Both the position numbers and the translations under genes were made by a program. The notes under the pieces are model-generated. The model was given only the letters and a program-made list of their open reading frames with translations. It made no database searches and was not told the DNA's origin. From Actinomycetota bacterium (GTDB lineage Bacteria; Actinomycetota; Actinomycetes; Mycobacteriales; Micromonosporaceae), in NCBI GenBank assembly GCA_005885115.1, contig VAXX01000175.1:1-23349 (forward strand): a DNA stretch of 23,349 nt, given 5' to 3'. This document shows positions 1-7,837 of the stretch, piece after piece (position 1 is the first letter of the stretch; every line of letters starts with the position of its first letter).

Positions 1-1020
1 GGGGGTACGCGCGCCGAGGTCCAACCCGATCGGAGAGGCGAGCCGGTCCAGCTCCGCCGGCGTCAGGCCGGCCTCGCGGAGCCGGGCGAGCCGGTCGCAG
101 TGGGTACGCCGCGATCCCATCGCGCCGACGTAGGCCAGCGGGAGCCGGAGCGCGACCTCCAGCAGGGGCGCGTCGAACTTCGGGTCGTGGGTCAGGACGC
201 ACACCACGGTCCGCTCGTCGAGCCGTCCCGCCTCGGCCTCGGCGGCCAGGTACCGGTGCGGCCACGCGACGATCACCTCGTCCGCCTCGGGGAAGCGCCG
301 TTTGGTGGCGAACACCGGCCGGGCGTCGCAGACGGTGACGCGGTACCCGAGGAAGCCGCCGATCCGGGCGACCGCAGCGGCGAAGTCGATCGCCCCGCAG
401 ACGATCATCCGGGGTGGCGGGGCGTAGCTCGCGACGAACAGTGTCAACGCGTCGCCCCGGCGCTGCCCGTCGTACCCGTAGTGCAGCGTCCCGGTACGCC
501 CGGCGGCCAGCAGTCCCCGCGCGTCGTCGGCGACGGCGGCGTCCAGCCGCTCGGTGCCCAGCGAACCCGCGGTCCGGTCGGGCCAGACCACCAGCCGCCG
601 ACCGAGCCGACTCGCCGGGTCAGTTCCGGCGGATACGCAGGTGACCACCGCGACCGGGGTACCGGCACCGATCGCCTCGGCCACCGCGCCCAGCTCGGGA
701 AAGCCGGTACGGTCGATCCGTTCCACGTACACGTCGAGGATGCCGCCACAGGTCAGCCCGACCGCGAACGCGTCGGAGTCGCTGACCCCGTACCGTTGCA
801 GGACCGGCGTACCGGTCCGCGCGACATCCTGGGCCAGCTCGTACACCGCGCCCTCCACGCAGCCCCCGGAGACGCTGCCGACCGCGGTGCCGTCCGGCCC
901 GACCAGCATCGTGGCGCCGGGCGGGCGCGGCGCCGAGCGCCAGGTCGCCACCACGGTCGCCATCCCGACCGGCTGTCCCTGCGCCCACCAGCGCGCCAAC
1001 TCGATGACGGTGTCACGCAT
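1..1020 (-). CDS. xdhC: XdhC/CoxI-family molybdenum hydroxylase maturation protein (3' end cut by window edge)
   Basis: The frame is open from ATG at 1020 down to base 1, giving 340 codons with no stop, so the C-terminus lies outside the window. The N-terminal XdhC_CoxI domain shows a stretch reading SAPRPPGATMLVG then GSVSGGCVEGAVYE (about residues 29-60). The C-terminal Rossmann-like XdhC_C domain shows IVCGAIDFAAAVARIGG (about 206-222) and YVGAMGSRRTHCDRL near residues 295-310, then APIGLDLGA-like residues at the edge. Family members bind Mo cofactor and help sulfurate and insert it into xanthine dehydrogenase or CO dehydrogenase-type enzymes. The start codon overlaps the stop of the VWA gene (ATGCGTGA), so the two are translationally coupled. 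It is the last visible gene of the mobA-moxR-coxE-xdhC operon. Family identity is secure; the client enzyme is not visible. Confidence 0.93.
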   Translation of the reverse strand, partial: MRDTVIELARWWAQGQPVGMATVVATWRSAPRPPGATMLVGPDGTAVGSVSGGCVEGAVYELAQDVARTGTPVLQRYGVSDSDAFAVGLTCGGILDVYVERIDRTGFPELGAVAEAIGAGTPVAVVTCVSAGTDPASRLGRRLVVWPDRTAGSLGTERLDAAVADDARGLLAAGRTGTLHYGYDGQRRGDALTLFVASYAPPPRMIVCGAIDFAAAVARIGGFLGYRVTVCDARPVFATKRRFPEADEVIVAWPHRYLAAEAEAGRLDERTVVCVLTHDPKFDAPLLEVALRLPLAYVGAMGSRRTHCDRLARLREAGLTPAELDRLASPIGLDLGARTP

Positions 1021-1888
1021 GTCCGATCACCCGGACCAGTTCCTCCAGCGCGGCCAGGCTGTGCCCGGCCACGAAGTCATCCAGGTACGGCAGCACCGCG
1101 GCCATCCCGGCGGCCAGCGGCGCGTACCCGGGCTTGCCCCGGTGCGGGTTCACCCAGACCAGCCGGTACGCCAGCCGGGACAGCCGGGCCACCTGCTGCG
1201 CCAGCGCGGCCGGGTTGTGCCCGGCCACGAAGTCATCCAGGTACGGCAGCACCGCGGCCATCCCGGCGGCCAGCGGCGCGTACCCGGGCTTGCCCCGGTG
1301 CGGGTTCACCCAGACCAGCCGGTACGCCAGCCGGGACAGCCGGGCCACCTGCTGCGCCAGCGCGGCCGGGTCGCCGCGTTCCCAGCCGTCGCTGCACAGC
1401 ACGACGACCGCGCCGCGCGCGGTACCGCGCTGACCCCAGCGGTCGAGGAACGCCTTGAGGGACTCGGCCAACCGGGTGCCGCCGTGCCAGTCGGGGATCG
1501 CGGCGCCGGCCTCGCGCAGGGCGGTGTCCGGGTCGCGGTGGCGCAGCGCGCGGGTCACCCGGGTCAGTCGGGTACCGAGGGTGAAGACCTCGGTCAGCGT
1601 CGGGTAACGGCGCACCCCGGCGTGCCCGAACCGCAGCAGCGCGTCGGCGTACGGGGCCATCGAGCCGGACACGTCGAGCAGCAGTACCAACCGGCGCGGT
1701 CTGGTCCGCCGTACCCGGCGGGCCAGCGTGCTCGCCTCCCCGGCCCGGCGCAGCATCCGGCGTACCGTGCGGGGCCGGTCGGGTACGCCCGACCGGGCCG
1801 GCCGGTACCGGCGGCTGGGACGCGGTGCGGTACCGGGCGCGAGCAGGGCCACGAGCCGGCGTACCTCATCGCGTTCGGCCGTGGACAA
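1013..1888 (-). CDS. CoxE-like VWA domain protein, C-terminal part of a split gene
   Basis: This 291-aa frame opens at a TTG (1888) with no ribosome site of its own. It carries the VWA metal-binding MIDAS motif DVSGSM (about residues 73-78), a conserved T in the GGTRL segment and D in VVLCSDGWERGD. CoxE-like proteins work with MoxR/CoxD ATPases to insert metal into CO dehydrogenase-type enzymes. The usual N-terminal CoxE segment is in another frame (1866-2177), so this is best read as the 3' part of a frameshifted gene. The C-terminus also holds an exact 52-residue internal duplication that begins at PAALAQQVARLSRL and repeats through LPYLDDFVAGH, which family members are not expected to have. 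Its stop overlaps the xdhC start. Domain identity is firm; whether a working protein is made is doubtful. Confidence 0.85.
   Translation of the reverse strand: MSTAERDEVRRLVALLAPGTAPRPSRRYRPARSGVPDRPRTVRRMLRRAGEASTLARRVRRTRPRRLVLLLDVSGSMAPYADALLRFGHAGVRRYPTLTEVFTLGTRLTRVTRALRHRDPDTALREAGAAIPDWHGGTRLAESLKAFLDRWGQRGTARGAVVVLCSDGWERGDPAALAQQVARLSRLAYRLVWVNPHRGKPGYAPLAAGMAAVLPYLDDFVAGHNPAALAQQVARLSRLAYRLVWVNPHRGKPGYAPLAAGMAAVLPYLDDFVAGHSLAALEELVRVIGHA
1060..1371. repeat. Exact 156-bp tandem duplication inside the VWA gene
   Basis: Bases 1060-1215 are repeated without a mismatch as 1216-1371; identity breaks at 1059/1215 and 1216/1372. The unit is 52 codons, so the VWA frame is kept. The lack of any divergence in a third-codon-rich region implies a very recent event or an assembly join error. 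Confidence 0.97.
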
Positions 1889-2177
1889 CGGTGCTGAACA
1901 GCGCGGCCGGCCGCTGGTCGCGCGGCGCCATCGGCAGCGGCGGTTGGCGCCGGGGCATCCGGCCGCCGAAGTAGGCGACGAACGCGGCGTCGTAGAGCGG
2001 CAGGTCGTCCGGCTCGCCGCACAGGGTCAGGCGGCCGGCCCAGTACGCCCCGCGCGGTGCGGTCACCCCGAGCGCGTCGACGGCGGCGAGCATGGCCTGG
2101 GTACGTTCGGCGCCGACGTCGAGTCCGGCGTGCCGCAGGGTACGCACGAAGCCGACGAGGGCGGCGGTCACGTCCAC
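1866..2177 (-). CDS. CoxE-like protein, N-terminal part (out of frame with VWA domain)
   Basis: The frame from GTG 2177 (or the second GTG at 2171, which overlaps the MoxR stop as GTGA) encodes about 103 residues ending at TGA 1866. It reads like the N-terminus of CoxE-family proteins: a helix LVGFVRTLRHAGLDVGAER, then YWAGRLTLCGEPDDLPLYD and FVAYFGG. The start is coupled to the upstream MoxR stop. It ends 23 bases inside the VWA frame. Joining the two needs one base skipped (+1), or a 2-mod-3 deletion, somewhere around 1870-1900. The linker before the VWA part also looks shorter than I expect for the family, which favours a deletion over a simple one-base error. Pseudogene, sequencing error and programmed shift are all possible; no slippery heptamer is evident. 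Confidence 0.7.
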   Translation of the reverse strand: MDVTAALVGFVRTLRHAGLDVGAERTQAMLAAVDALGVTAPRGAYWAGRLTLCGEPDDLPLYDAAFVAYFGGRMPRRQPPLPMAPRDQRPAALFSTVVHGRTR

Positions 2178-3046
2178 GGCGGCGCCGCCAGCACCCGTTC
2201 GGTGTCTTCGCGGTACTTGAGGACGGCGCCGAGGGTCGCCGCCGCGAGGTCGGGATCGAGCGACCGGGCACCCAGCGCGGTGAGCGCGGCCGCCCAGTCC
2301 AGCGACTCGGCCACGCCCGGCGGCTTGATCAGGTCCAGCTCGCGCATCCGCCGGGTGGCCCGGGCCACGTCCTGGGCGAGCCGGTCGGTGACCTCGGGCA
2401 GCCGGACACGCAGGATCGCCACCTCGCGCTCGAACCCCGGATGCTCGACCCAGTGGTACAGGCAGCGGCGCTTGAGCGCGTCGTGCACCTCGCGGGTCCG
2501 GTTGCTGGTCAGCACCGCCAGCGGTGGCTGCTCGGCGACGATGCGACCCAGCTCCGGTACCGTGATCGCGGCGTCGGCGAGCACCTCCAGCAGGAACGCC
2601 TCGAACTCGTCGTCGGCCCGGTCGACCTCGTCCACGAGCAGGACCGTCGGGCTGCGTTCCAGGGCCTGGAGCAGCGGGCGGGCCAGCAGGAAGCGCCGGT
2701 CGTAGAGGCTGGCCTCCAGGTCGGACCGGTCGGGCTTGTCGCCGGTGGCCACCGCGGCCGCCTCGACGGTACGCAGGTGCAGCAGTTGCCGCGGGAAGTC
2801 CCAGTCGTACAGGGCCTGCGCCGCGTCGAGGCCCTCGTAGCACTGGAGCCGGACGAAGTACGCGCCGGTCACCTCCGCGAGGGCCGATGCGAACGCGGTC
2901 TTGCCGACCCCCGCGTCGCCCTCCAGGAACAGCGGCCGACCCAGCCGCAGCGCCAGGTACCCGGCGGTGGCCAACCCCTCGTCGGCCAGGTACCCGGTGC
3001 GGGCGAGTGCCTGGGCCAGTTCCGCGGGGGAGGCGGGGGAGCCCAC
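2168..3046 (-). CDS. MoxR/CoxD-like AAA+ ATPase
   Basis: This 292-aa protein is the usual length for the CoxD/MoxR branch. Walker A is GDAGVGKT (residues 43-50). Walker B is VLLVDEVDRA in the middle, followed by a sensor region with LTSNRTREVHDALKRR and the typical YHWVEHPGFEREVAILR segment. MoxR ATPases act as chaperones together with a VWA partner. In CO dehydrogenase systems CoxD and CoxE help form the Mo-Cu active site. The start is GTG 3046, seven bases after the stop of the nucleotidyltransferase gene. The stop overlaps the GTG start of the CoxE N-terminal frame. Gene order mobA-moxR-coxE-xdhC supports the role. No defect is seen in this gene. Confidence 0.92.
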   Translation of the reverse strand: MGSPASPAELAQALARTGYLADEGLATAGYLALRLGRPLFLEGDAGVGKTAFASALAEVTGAYFVRLQCYEGLDAAQALYDWDFPRQLLHLRTVEAAAVATGDKPDRSDLEASLYDRRFLLARPLLQALERSPTVLLVDEVDRADDEFEAFLLEVLADAAITVPELGRIVAEQPPLAVLTSNRTREVHDALKRRCLYHWVEHPGFEREVAILRVRLPEVTDRLAQDVARATRRMRELDLIKPPGVAESLDWAAALTALGARSLDPDLAAATLGAVLKYREDTERVLAAPPWT

Positions 3047-3053
3047 GTCCCCA

Positions 3054-3614
3054 CTATGGCACCGGCTCGTCCAGATCCGTACCGTCGGCGACCGCCTCGC
3101 ACGGCACCCGGGTGACCGGGTGGGTGGACAGGTACGGGCGGGCTCCGACGTCGCCGCGGGCCGAGGCCGCCACGCCGTCCCAGTGTTCGCGGCCCAGCAG
3201 CACCGGATGACCGGGTTGACCGTGGTACGTGGCGGTCACCAGGGCGGCCGGCCCGGCGTACGCCCGGACCAGCCGGACGGCCTCGGGGGTCACCCCGGGT
3301 GTGTCGACGAGCAGGACGACCACCGCGGTGGCGTCGGTCCGGGCGAGGGCGGCGAGGCCGGTCCGCAGCGACGAGCCCATCCCGGTCGCCCAGTCGTCGT
3401 TGACCACGACCGTCGCGCCGGCCAGGTCGGCCCGCTCCCGCGTCGTCGCGGCGGCCGCGCCCAGGACGACGACCAGTGGGGTACAACCGGCGTCCCGTAA
3501 CGTCCCGAGCGCCCGCTCCACCAGCAGCCGCCCGCCGACCTCGACCAGCGCCTTGGGCCGGCCGTACCGGCGTCCCGCGCCCCCCGCGAGGACCAGGCCG
3601 GCGACGCTACGCAT
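3054..3614 (-). CDS. MobA/MocA-like molybdenum cofactor nucleotidyltransferase
   Basis: This 186-aa protein has the N-terminal nucleotide-binding signature LVLAGGAGRRYGRPKAL (about residues 7-23), the GMGSSLRTGL segment and the metal-binding stretch VVLLVDTPGV (about 98-107), all typical of MobA/MocA-type NTP transferases. Members of this branch attach CMP (MocA) or GMP (MobA) to molybdopterin. The setting, with MoxR, CoxE and XdhC, favours the cytidylyltransferase used by xanthine/CO-dehydrogenase-type enzymes, but the sequence alone does not fix CTP versus GTP. It is the first gene of the operon. There is no Shine-Dalgarno sequence before ATG 3614. A TAAGCT -10-like hexamer sits exactly seven bases upstream, consistent with a leaderless mRNA. 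Confidence 0.88.
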   Translation of the reverse strand: MRSVAGLVLAGGAGRRYGRPKALVEVGGRLLVERALGTLRDAGCTPLVVVLGAAAATTRERADLAGATVVVNDDWATGMGSSLRTGLAALARTDATAVVVLLVDTPGVTPEAVRLVRAYAGPAALVTATYHGQPGHPVLLGREHWDGVAASARGDVGARPYLSTHPVTRVPCEAVADGTDLDEPVP

Positions 3615-3621
3615 AGCGCCG

Positions 3622-3643
3622 AGCTTAGTTATTAGTTTAGGTT
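3622..3643. promoter_or_regulatory. Divergent -10 pair for two probable leaderless transcripts
   Basis: The 36-bp gap between divergent start codons (3614 minus, 3651 plus) is strikingly AT-rich. On the minus strand TAAGCT (3627-3622) lies seven bases before ATG 3614. On the plus strand TAGGTT (3638-3643) lies seven bases before ATG 3651. Both fit TANNNT. No clear -35 boxes or ribosome sites are present. Confidence 0.5.
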
Positions 3644-3650
3644 CCTTACC

Positions 3651-5216
3651 ATGACGAGGTACCTGAGGATCCGCCGTACGCTGATCGTCGCCACACTGTT
3701 CGTCGGCGTGGCCGGCGCGGCCAGCACCGTCCAGGCGAACGCGGCCACCGCGGCCTTCCCCAACGTCGTGGTACCCGCGCCGGTCAGCGAGACCGCCAAC
3801 GGTGCCACGTTCACCCTCACCTCGTCGGCGACCGTCTCCTCGGACGTGCCGGACGTCGGCGCGTATCTCGCCGGGATCCTGCGCGCCTCGACCGGGTACC
3901 CGGTCCCGGTCACCAGCTCCTCCGGGACGATCGCGCTGTCGCTGTCCGGTGCCCCGGCAAGCGTCGGTACCCAGGGGTACCAGCTCACCATCACCGGCAC
4001 CAACGTGACCGTCCAGGCCAACCAGCCGGCCGGCCTGTTCGCCGGCGTGCAGACCCTGCTCCAGCTCCTGCCGCCGGCGATCGAGAGCCCGACGGTGACC
4101 GCCGGACCGTGGACGGCGCCGGGCGGCACCATCGTGGACTACCCGCGCTTCGCCCACCGGGGCGCGATGCTCGACGTGGCGCGGCACTTCTTCACCGTCG
4201 CGCAGGTCGAGCGGTACCTCGACGAGATCGCGCTCTACAAGATCGACTACTTCCATCTGCACCTGTCCGACGACCAGGGCTGGCGCCTGGTCATCAACAG
4301 CTGGCCGAACCTGGCCACCTACGGCGGCAGCACCGAGGTCGGCGGCGGGGCGGGCGGCTACTACACGCAGGCCGACTACACGGCGATCGTCAACTACGCC
4401 AGCGCGCGGTACATCACGGTGATCCCCGAGATCGACATGCCGGGGCACACCAACGCCGCCCTCGCCTCGTACGCGCAGCTCAACTGCACCGGCGTGGCGC
4501 CGAAGCTGTACACCGGCACCAAGGTCGGGTTCAGCTCGCTGTGCGTACCGCTGGACCTGACGTACACGTTCATCGACCAGGTCGTCGGCGAGATCGCCGC
4601 GCTGACCCCCGGACCCTACATCCACATCGGCGGCGACGAGGCGAGCTCAACCACCGCCAGCGACTACGCCTACTTCATCAACCGCGCCCAACAGATCGTC
4701 GCGGCGCACGGCAAGACCGTCATCGGGTGGCACGACATCGCCAACGCCACCCTGCTGCCCTCGACCGTGGCGCAGTTCTGGGACACCACGACCTCGAACG
4801 CGCCGCTGGCCTCGGCGGCCGCCAACGGTACGAAGGTCGTCATGTCACCAGCCAACCACGCGTACCTGGATATGAAGTACAACCGGCACACCAAGCTGGG
4901 CCAGACCTGGGCGGGTCTGGTGGACGTCAACACCGCGTACGGCTGGAACCCCGGCGCGTACCTGTCCGGCGTCGGCGAGTCCTCGGTCGCCGGGGTCGAG
5001 GCTCCACTGTGGACAGAGACGATCGTGACGTCGGCGGACATCGACTACATGGCGTTCCCGCGGCTGCCGGCGATCGCCGAACTGGGTTGGTCGCCGTGGA
5101 GCACCCACGACGTGACCGCCTTCGACGCCCGGCTCGGTGCCCAGGGTCCGCGCTGGAAGGTCATGGGCGTCAACTACTACCACTCGACGCAGATCACCTG
5201 GCCGTCGGGTTCATAG
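3651..5216 (+). CDS. Secreted GH20 beta-N-acetylhexosaminidase
   Basis: This 521-aa protein has an N-terminal signal peptide (basic MTRYLRIRR, hydrophobic core, cleavage probably near VQANA, about residue 31). A GH20b-type N-terminal domain (to about residue 160) is followed by the GH20 barrel. Seen motifs are HLHLSDDQGWRL, IPEIDMPGH and HIGGDEA with the catalytic Asp329-Glu330 pair used in substrate-assisted cleavage; IGWHD and PLWTET line the substrate pocket. The family removes terminal GlcNAc (or GalNAc) from chito-oligosaccharides and glycans outside the cell, matching the GH18 chitinase at 11616. ATG 3651 has no normal ribosome site and sits seven bases after a TAGGTT hexamer, so it may be leaderless. 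The protein looks complete. Confidence 0.95.
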   Translation: MTRYLRIRRTLIVATLFVGVAGAASTVQANAATAAFPNVVVPAPVSETANGATFTLTSSATVSSDVPDVGAYLAGILRASTGYPVPVTSSSGTIALSLSGAPASVGTQGYQLTITGTNVTVQANQPAGLFAGVQTLLQLLPPAIESPTVTAGPWTAPGGTIVDYPRFAHRGAMLDVARHFFTVAQVERYLDEIALYKIDYFHLHLSDDQGWRLVINSWPNLATYGGSTEVGGGAGGYYTQADYTAIVNYASARYITVIPEIDMPGHTNAALASYAQLNCTGVAPKLYTGTKVGFSSLCVPLDLTYTFIDQVVGEIAALTPGPYIHIGGDEASSTTASDYAYFINRAQQIVAAHGKTVIGWHDIANATLLPSTVAQFWDTTTSNAPLASAAANGTKVVMSPANHAYLDMKYNRHTKLGQTWAGLVDVNTAYGWNPGAYLSGVGESSVAGVEAPLWTETIVTSADIDYMAFPRLPAIAELGWSPWSTHDVTAFDARLGAQGPRWKVMGVNYYHSTQITWPSGS

Positions 5217-5283
5217 TCGAATAGCGGAACACGACCGAAGGGGGCAGACTGCGGGAAGGTGGACCGATCGAGGAGCATTCGCC

Positions 5284-7732
5284 ATGTCTCGATTGCGGAA
5301 TCTTGCCCCTGTCCTCGCCGCCGTGGTGGCGGTACCACTCGGTTTCACGGCGCCTCCGGCGCCCGCGGTAGCCGCCGGGGAAGTGCTCGCCCGCTCGCCC
5401 GAGGTCTCCACCACCACCCGGCTGGCCGACCGGCGGTCGATCGTGGTCGGCGACCGGATGTACGAGGTCGGCGCCGAGGACGGCAGCTACCCGGCGACGG
5501 GCTGGCATACGCACGGGGAGATGGGCGGCTTCTGGACCCAGCCGATCAAGGTGCTGGACGGGATCTGGTTCAACGTCGACCCGGGCCGGGCTGATCGGGC
5601 TGACCCTGCGCACCGCGCACGCCCGCAGGGTCAGCCTCACCGTGGACGCGCACTCGGAGCTGATGAAGTCCTACCCGTGGAGCGGCACCACGCCCAACCA
5701 GCAGACCTACAACCTGCCCGACACCGGCGGGTACGACGGCCAGAACCTGGTCTTCCGGGAGACCGGCACCCCGCCGGTCCCGGGCGCCGAGCCGCACGAC
5801 TGGGCGGCGGTGGTCGGCTCCACCCTGCGACCGGTCGACCACCAGCTCGGTCCGAACTTCCGCGGTCCGCAGGACCCGGCGGTGATCTGCCCGGCGACCG
5901 GTCCGGACCCCGGTCGCTGCGACGACACGGTGATCGGGAAGGGCACCGGGGGCCAACTGCATTACGTGGTACGCGTCCCCGCCGGAGGTACCACCGTGTG
6001 GTTCGCGGTCGCCGGCTCGGACCGGGGGCTGGCGGCGGCCCGGTCGGCCCGCGACACGGCCCTGACCGATCCGGCCGGGCTGCTGGCCGCCAAGGTGGCG
6101 TACCGGCGGCAGTTGAACGACCGGACCGACGTGAGCCTGCCCGGTGACCCGCTGCTCCAGGCGAGCGTGGCGTGGAGCAAGCAGAACCTCGGCGACTCCG
6201 TCCAGGAGGCGCGCGATCTGCGGGTACGCCTGACCAACCAGGGCACGCAGTACCCACCGCCGGCCGGTACCGTCCCGCAGGCGCGGTGGATCGGGGCCGG
6301 GTTCCCCGACTACCCCTGGCTGTTCGCCACCGACGGCGAGTACACCGCCTTCGCGGCCGTCGCCGCCGGTCAGTTCACCGCGATCGAGAACCATCTGCGG
6401 GCGCTGCGCGACGTCAGCCTGGTCGCCAACGGCGACACCGGCAAGGTGGTACACGAGGTCGTGCCGGACGGCTCGGTGTACTTCGGCGTCAACGCCGATC
6501 CCGGCAACACCGACGAGACCGCGAAGTTCCCCAGCGCCGTGGCGCTGGTCTGGCGGTGGACCGGCGACAACGCCTTCCGCGACGAGCTGTACCCGTTCGC
6601 CGTCAAGAACCTCCGGTACATCTACGCCACCCTGGACCGGGACGGCGACGGCTGGCCGGAGGGGCTGGGCAACGTCGAGCGCCCGGGGATGGGCCAGGAG
6701 AAGCTGGACAACGCCGTCTACACGATTCGCGGGCTGACCGACCTGGCCGACATGGCGGCGAGCAGGGGCGACACCGCGACGCAGGCGTGGGCCAGCAGCC
6801 GCGCGGTCAACCTGGAGAGCCGGTTCGAGGCGGCGTGGTGGTTCGGCCCGACCGCCGACCAGTACGCCGACTCGCTGTCCGATCCCGGTGACGTGAAGGT
6901 GTTCCAGCGGCACTGGATCGGGCTGACCCCGGTCGAGGCCGAACTCGTCCAGCCGGGTCAGCCGGCGCGCCCGCTGGCCGCGACCGACCACGCGAACCTG
7001 GCCGTGAGCAAGCGCGAGGAGCCTTGCTACACCGGCACATTCGGGCTCTACCACACCGGTACCGGCGCGACCACCGCACCGACCGGCAACCCCGGCCCGA
7101 CCTGTGACTCGGCCGTCTCCACGGTCCCCAGCGAACGTTCGATCTTCACCCTGGGTACGTCCATCATGGCGGTGTCCGAAGCGACGCTGGGCCGGGCCCA
7201 GGTCCGGCGGTACACCACGGACAACGCCCGGGTACAGCTCGACCCGTCGGTGTGGGAGGTGCCCGGTGACATGCCGGAGATCTCGCCGTCGCCGGACTTC
7301 GGCGCGAACATCGACAAGCTGTTCACCGAGCGGTCGATGGGCCTGCAGGCGTGGGGTACGTACGGCATCCTCTGGCCGGTCGTGCACTTCGAACTCGGCG
7401 TGGCACCGGACCTCGGCCGGGGCGCGGTCGAGGTGGTACCGCAGATCCCGGACGGGCAGTCGAGCGTCGCCGGCCGTGACATCCGACTCGGTACCGGCTC
7501 GGTCGACGTGGCGGCCACCCGTACCCCGACCCGGCTCACCACCAGGGTGACCCGGCACCTGTCGGCGGCCCTGACGATCGGCGCGGTACTCCCGGCCGGT
7601 CGTACCTGCACCGGGGTCATCCTCAACGGCGCGCCGGTCCCGTGCACGGTCGTCCCGACCGCCCGTGGCCAGGAGGTACGGGTCGCGGCCGGCGACGCCT
7701 GGACCGTACAACTGGTGGTAAGTATGGCCTGA
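5284..7732 (+). pseudogene. Secreted six-hairpin glycosidase-like protein, broken by a frameshift near 5580
   Basis: Translation starts at ATG 5284 after a GAGGAG ribosome site and gives a signal peptide (hydrophobic core, AVAAG cleavage region), then WHTHGEMGGFW and VLDGIWFNVD. After about base 5581 this frame turns to Arg/Pro-rich nonsense and ends at 6147. Meaning resumes in the next frame with AGLIGLTLRTAHARRVSLTV and VDAHSELMKSYPW, and runs to a stop at 7732. The large downstream part (from GTG 5642, 696 aa) has the (alpha/alpha)6-barrel look of amylo-alpha-1,6-glucosidase/MGH1-like enzymes: WIGAGFPDYPWLFATDGEY, DRDGDGWPEG, GQEKLDNAVYTIRGL and WGTYGILWPVVHF. From memory of the family, a segment of roughly 40 residues is also missing at the break. 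Substrate is unknown. It is either a pseudogene or a sequence error. Confidence 0.8.
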
Positions 7733-7766
7733 CCGAACGTGGGATGTCCGGGCCCCGCCTCGGGGT

Positions 7767-7772
7767 TAGCGT
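7767..7772 (+). promoter_or_regulatory. Candidate -10 box of the S53 peptidase gene
   Basis: TAGCGT inside GGGGTTAGCGTCG fits TANNNT and is the same hexamer as the -10 of the chitinase gene at 11532. No convincing -35 is seen, so this is weak. Confidence 0.3.
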
Positions 7773-7782
7773 CGCTGGTGAG

Positions 7783-7808
7783 CGATCACCAACCATCGAC
7801 GGTGATCG
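7783..7808 (+). promoter_or_regulatory. Inverted repeat in the S53 peptidase leader
   Basis: CGATCACC (7783-7790) and GGTGATCG (7801-7808) form a perfect 8-bp stem with a 10-base loop. It lies 30 bases upstream of the peptidase ATG and downstream of the -10 candidate. It could be an operator or an mRNA hairpin; there is no T-run to support a terminator. Confidence 0.45.
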
Positions 7809-7837
7809 TCCATGACCCCGAGACATCAGGAGTCTGC

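Noticed and set aside
3615..4625. Extension of the nucleotidyltransferase frame across 3615-4625
   Set aside because: It lies opposite the GH20 signal peptide and N-domain; the LAGGxG motif sits just after ATG 3614 as in family members.
5570..7711. Very long open frame (713 codons) antisense to the glycosidase gene
   Set aside because: Arg/Gly/Asp-rich composition without domains; a shadow frame caused by high-GC codon bias opposite a clearly conserved gene.
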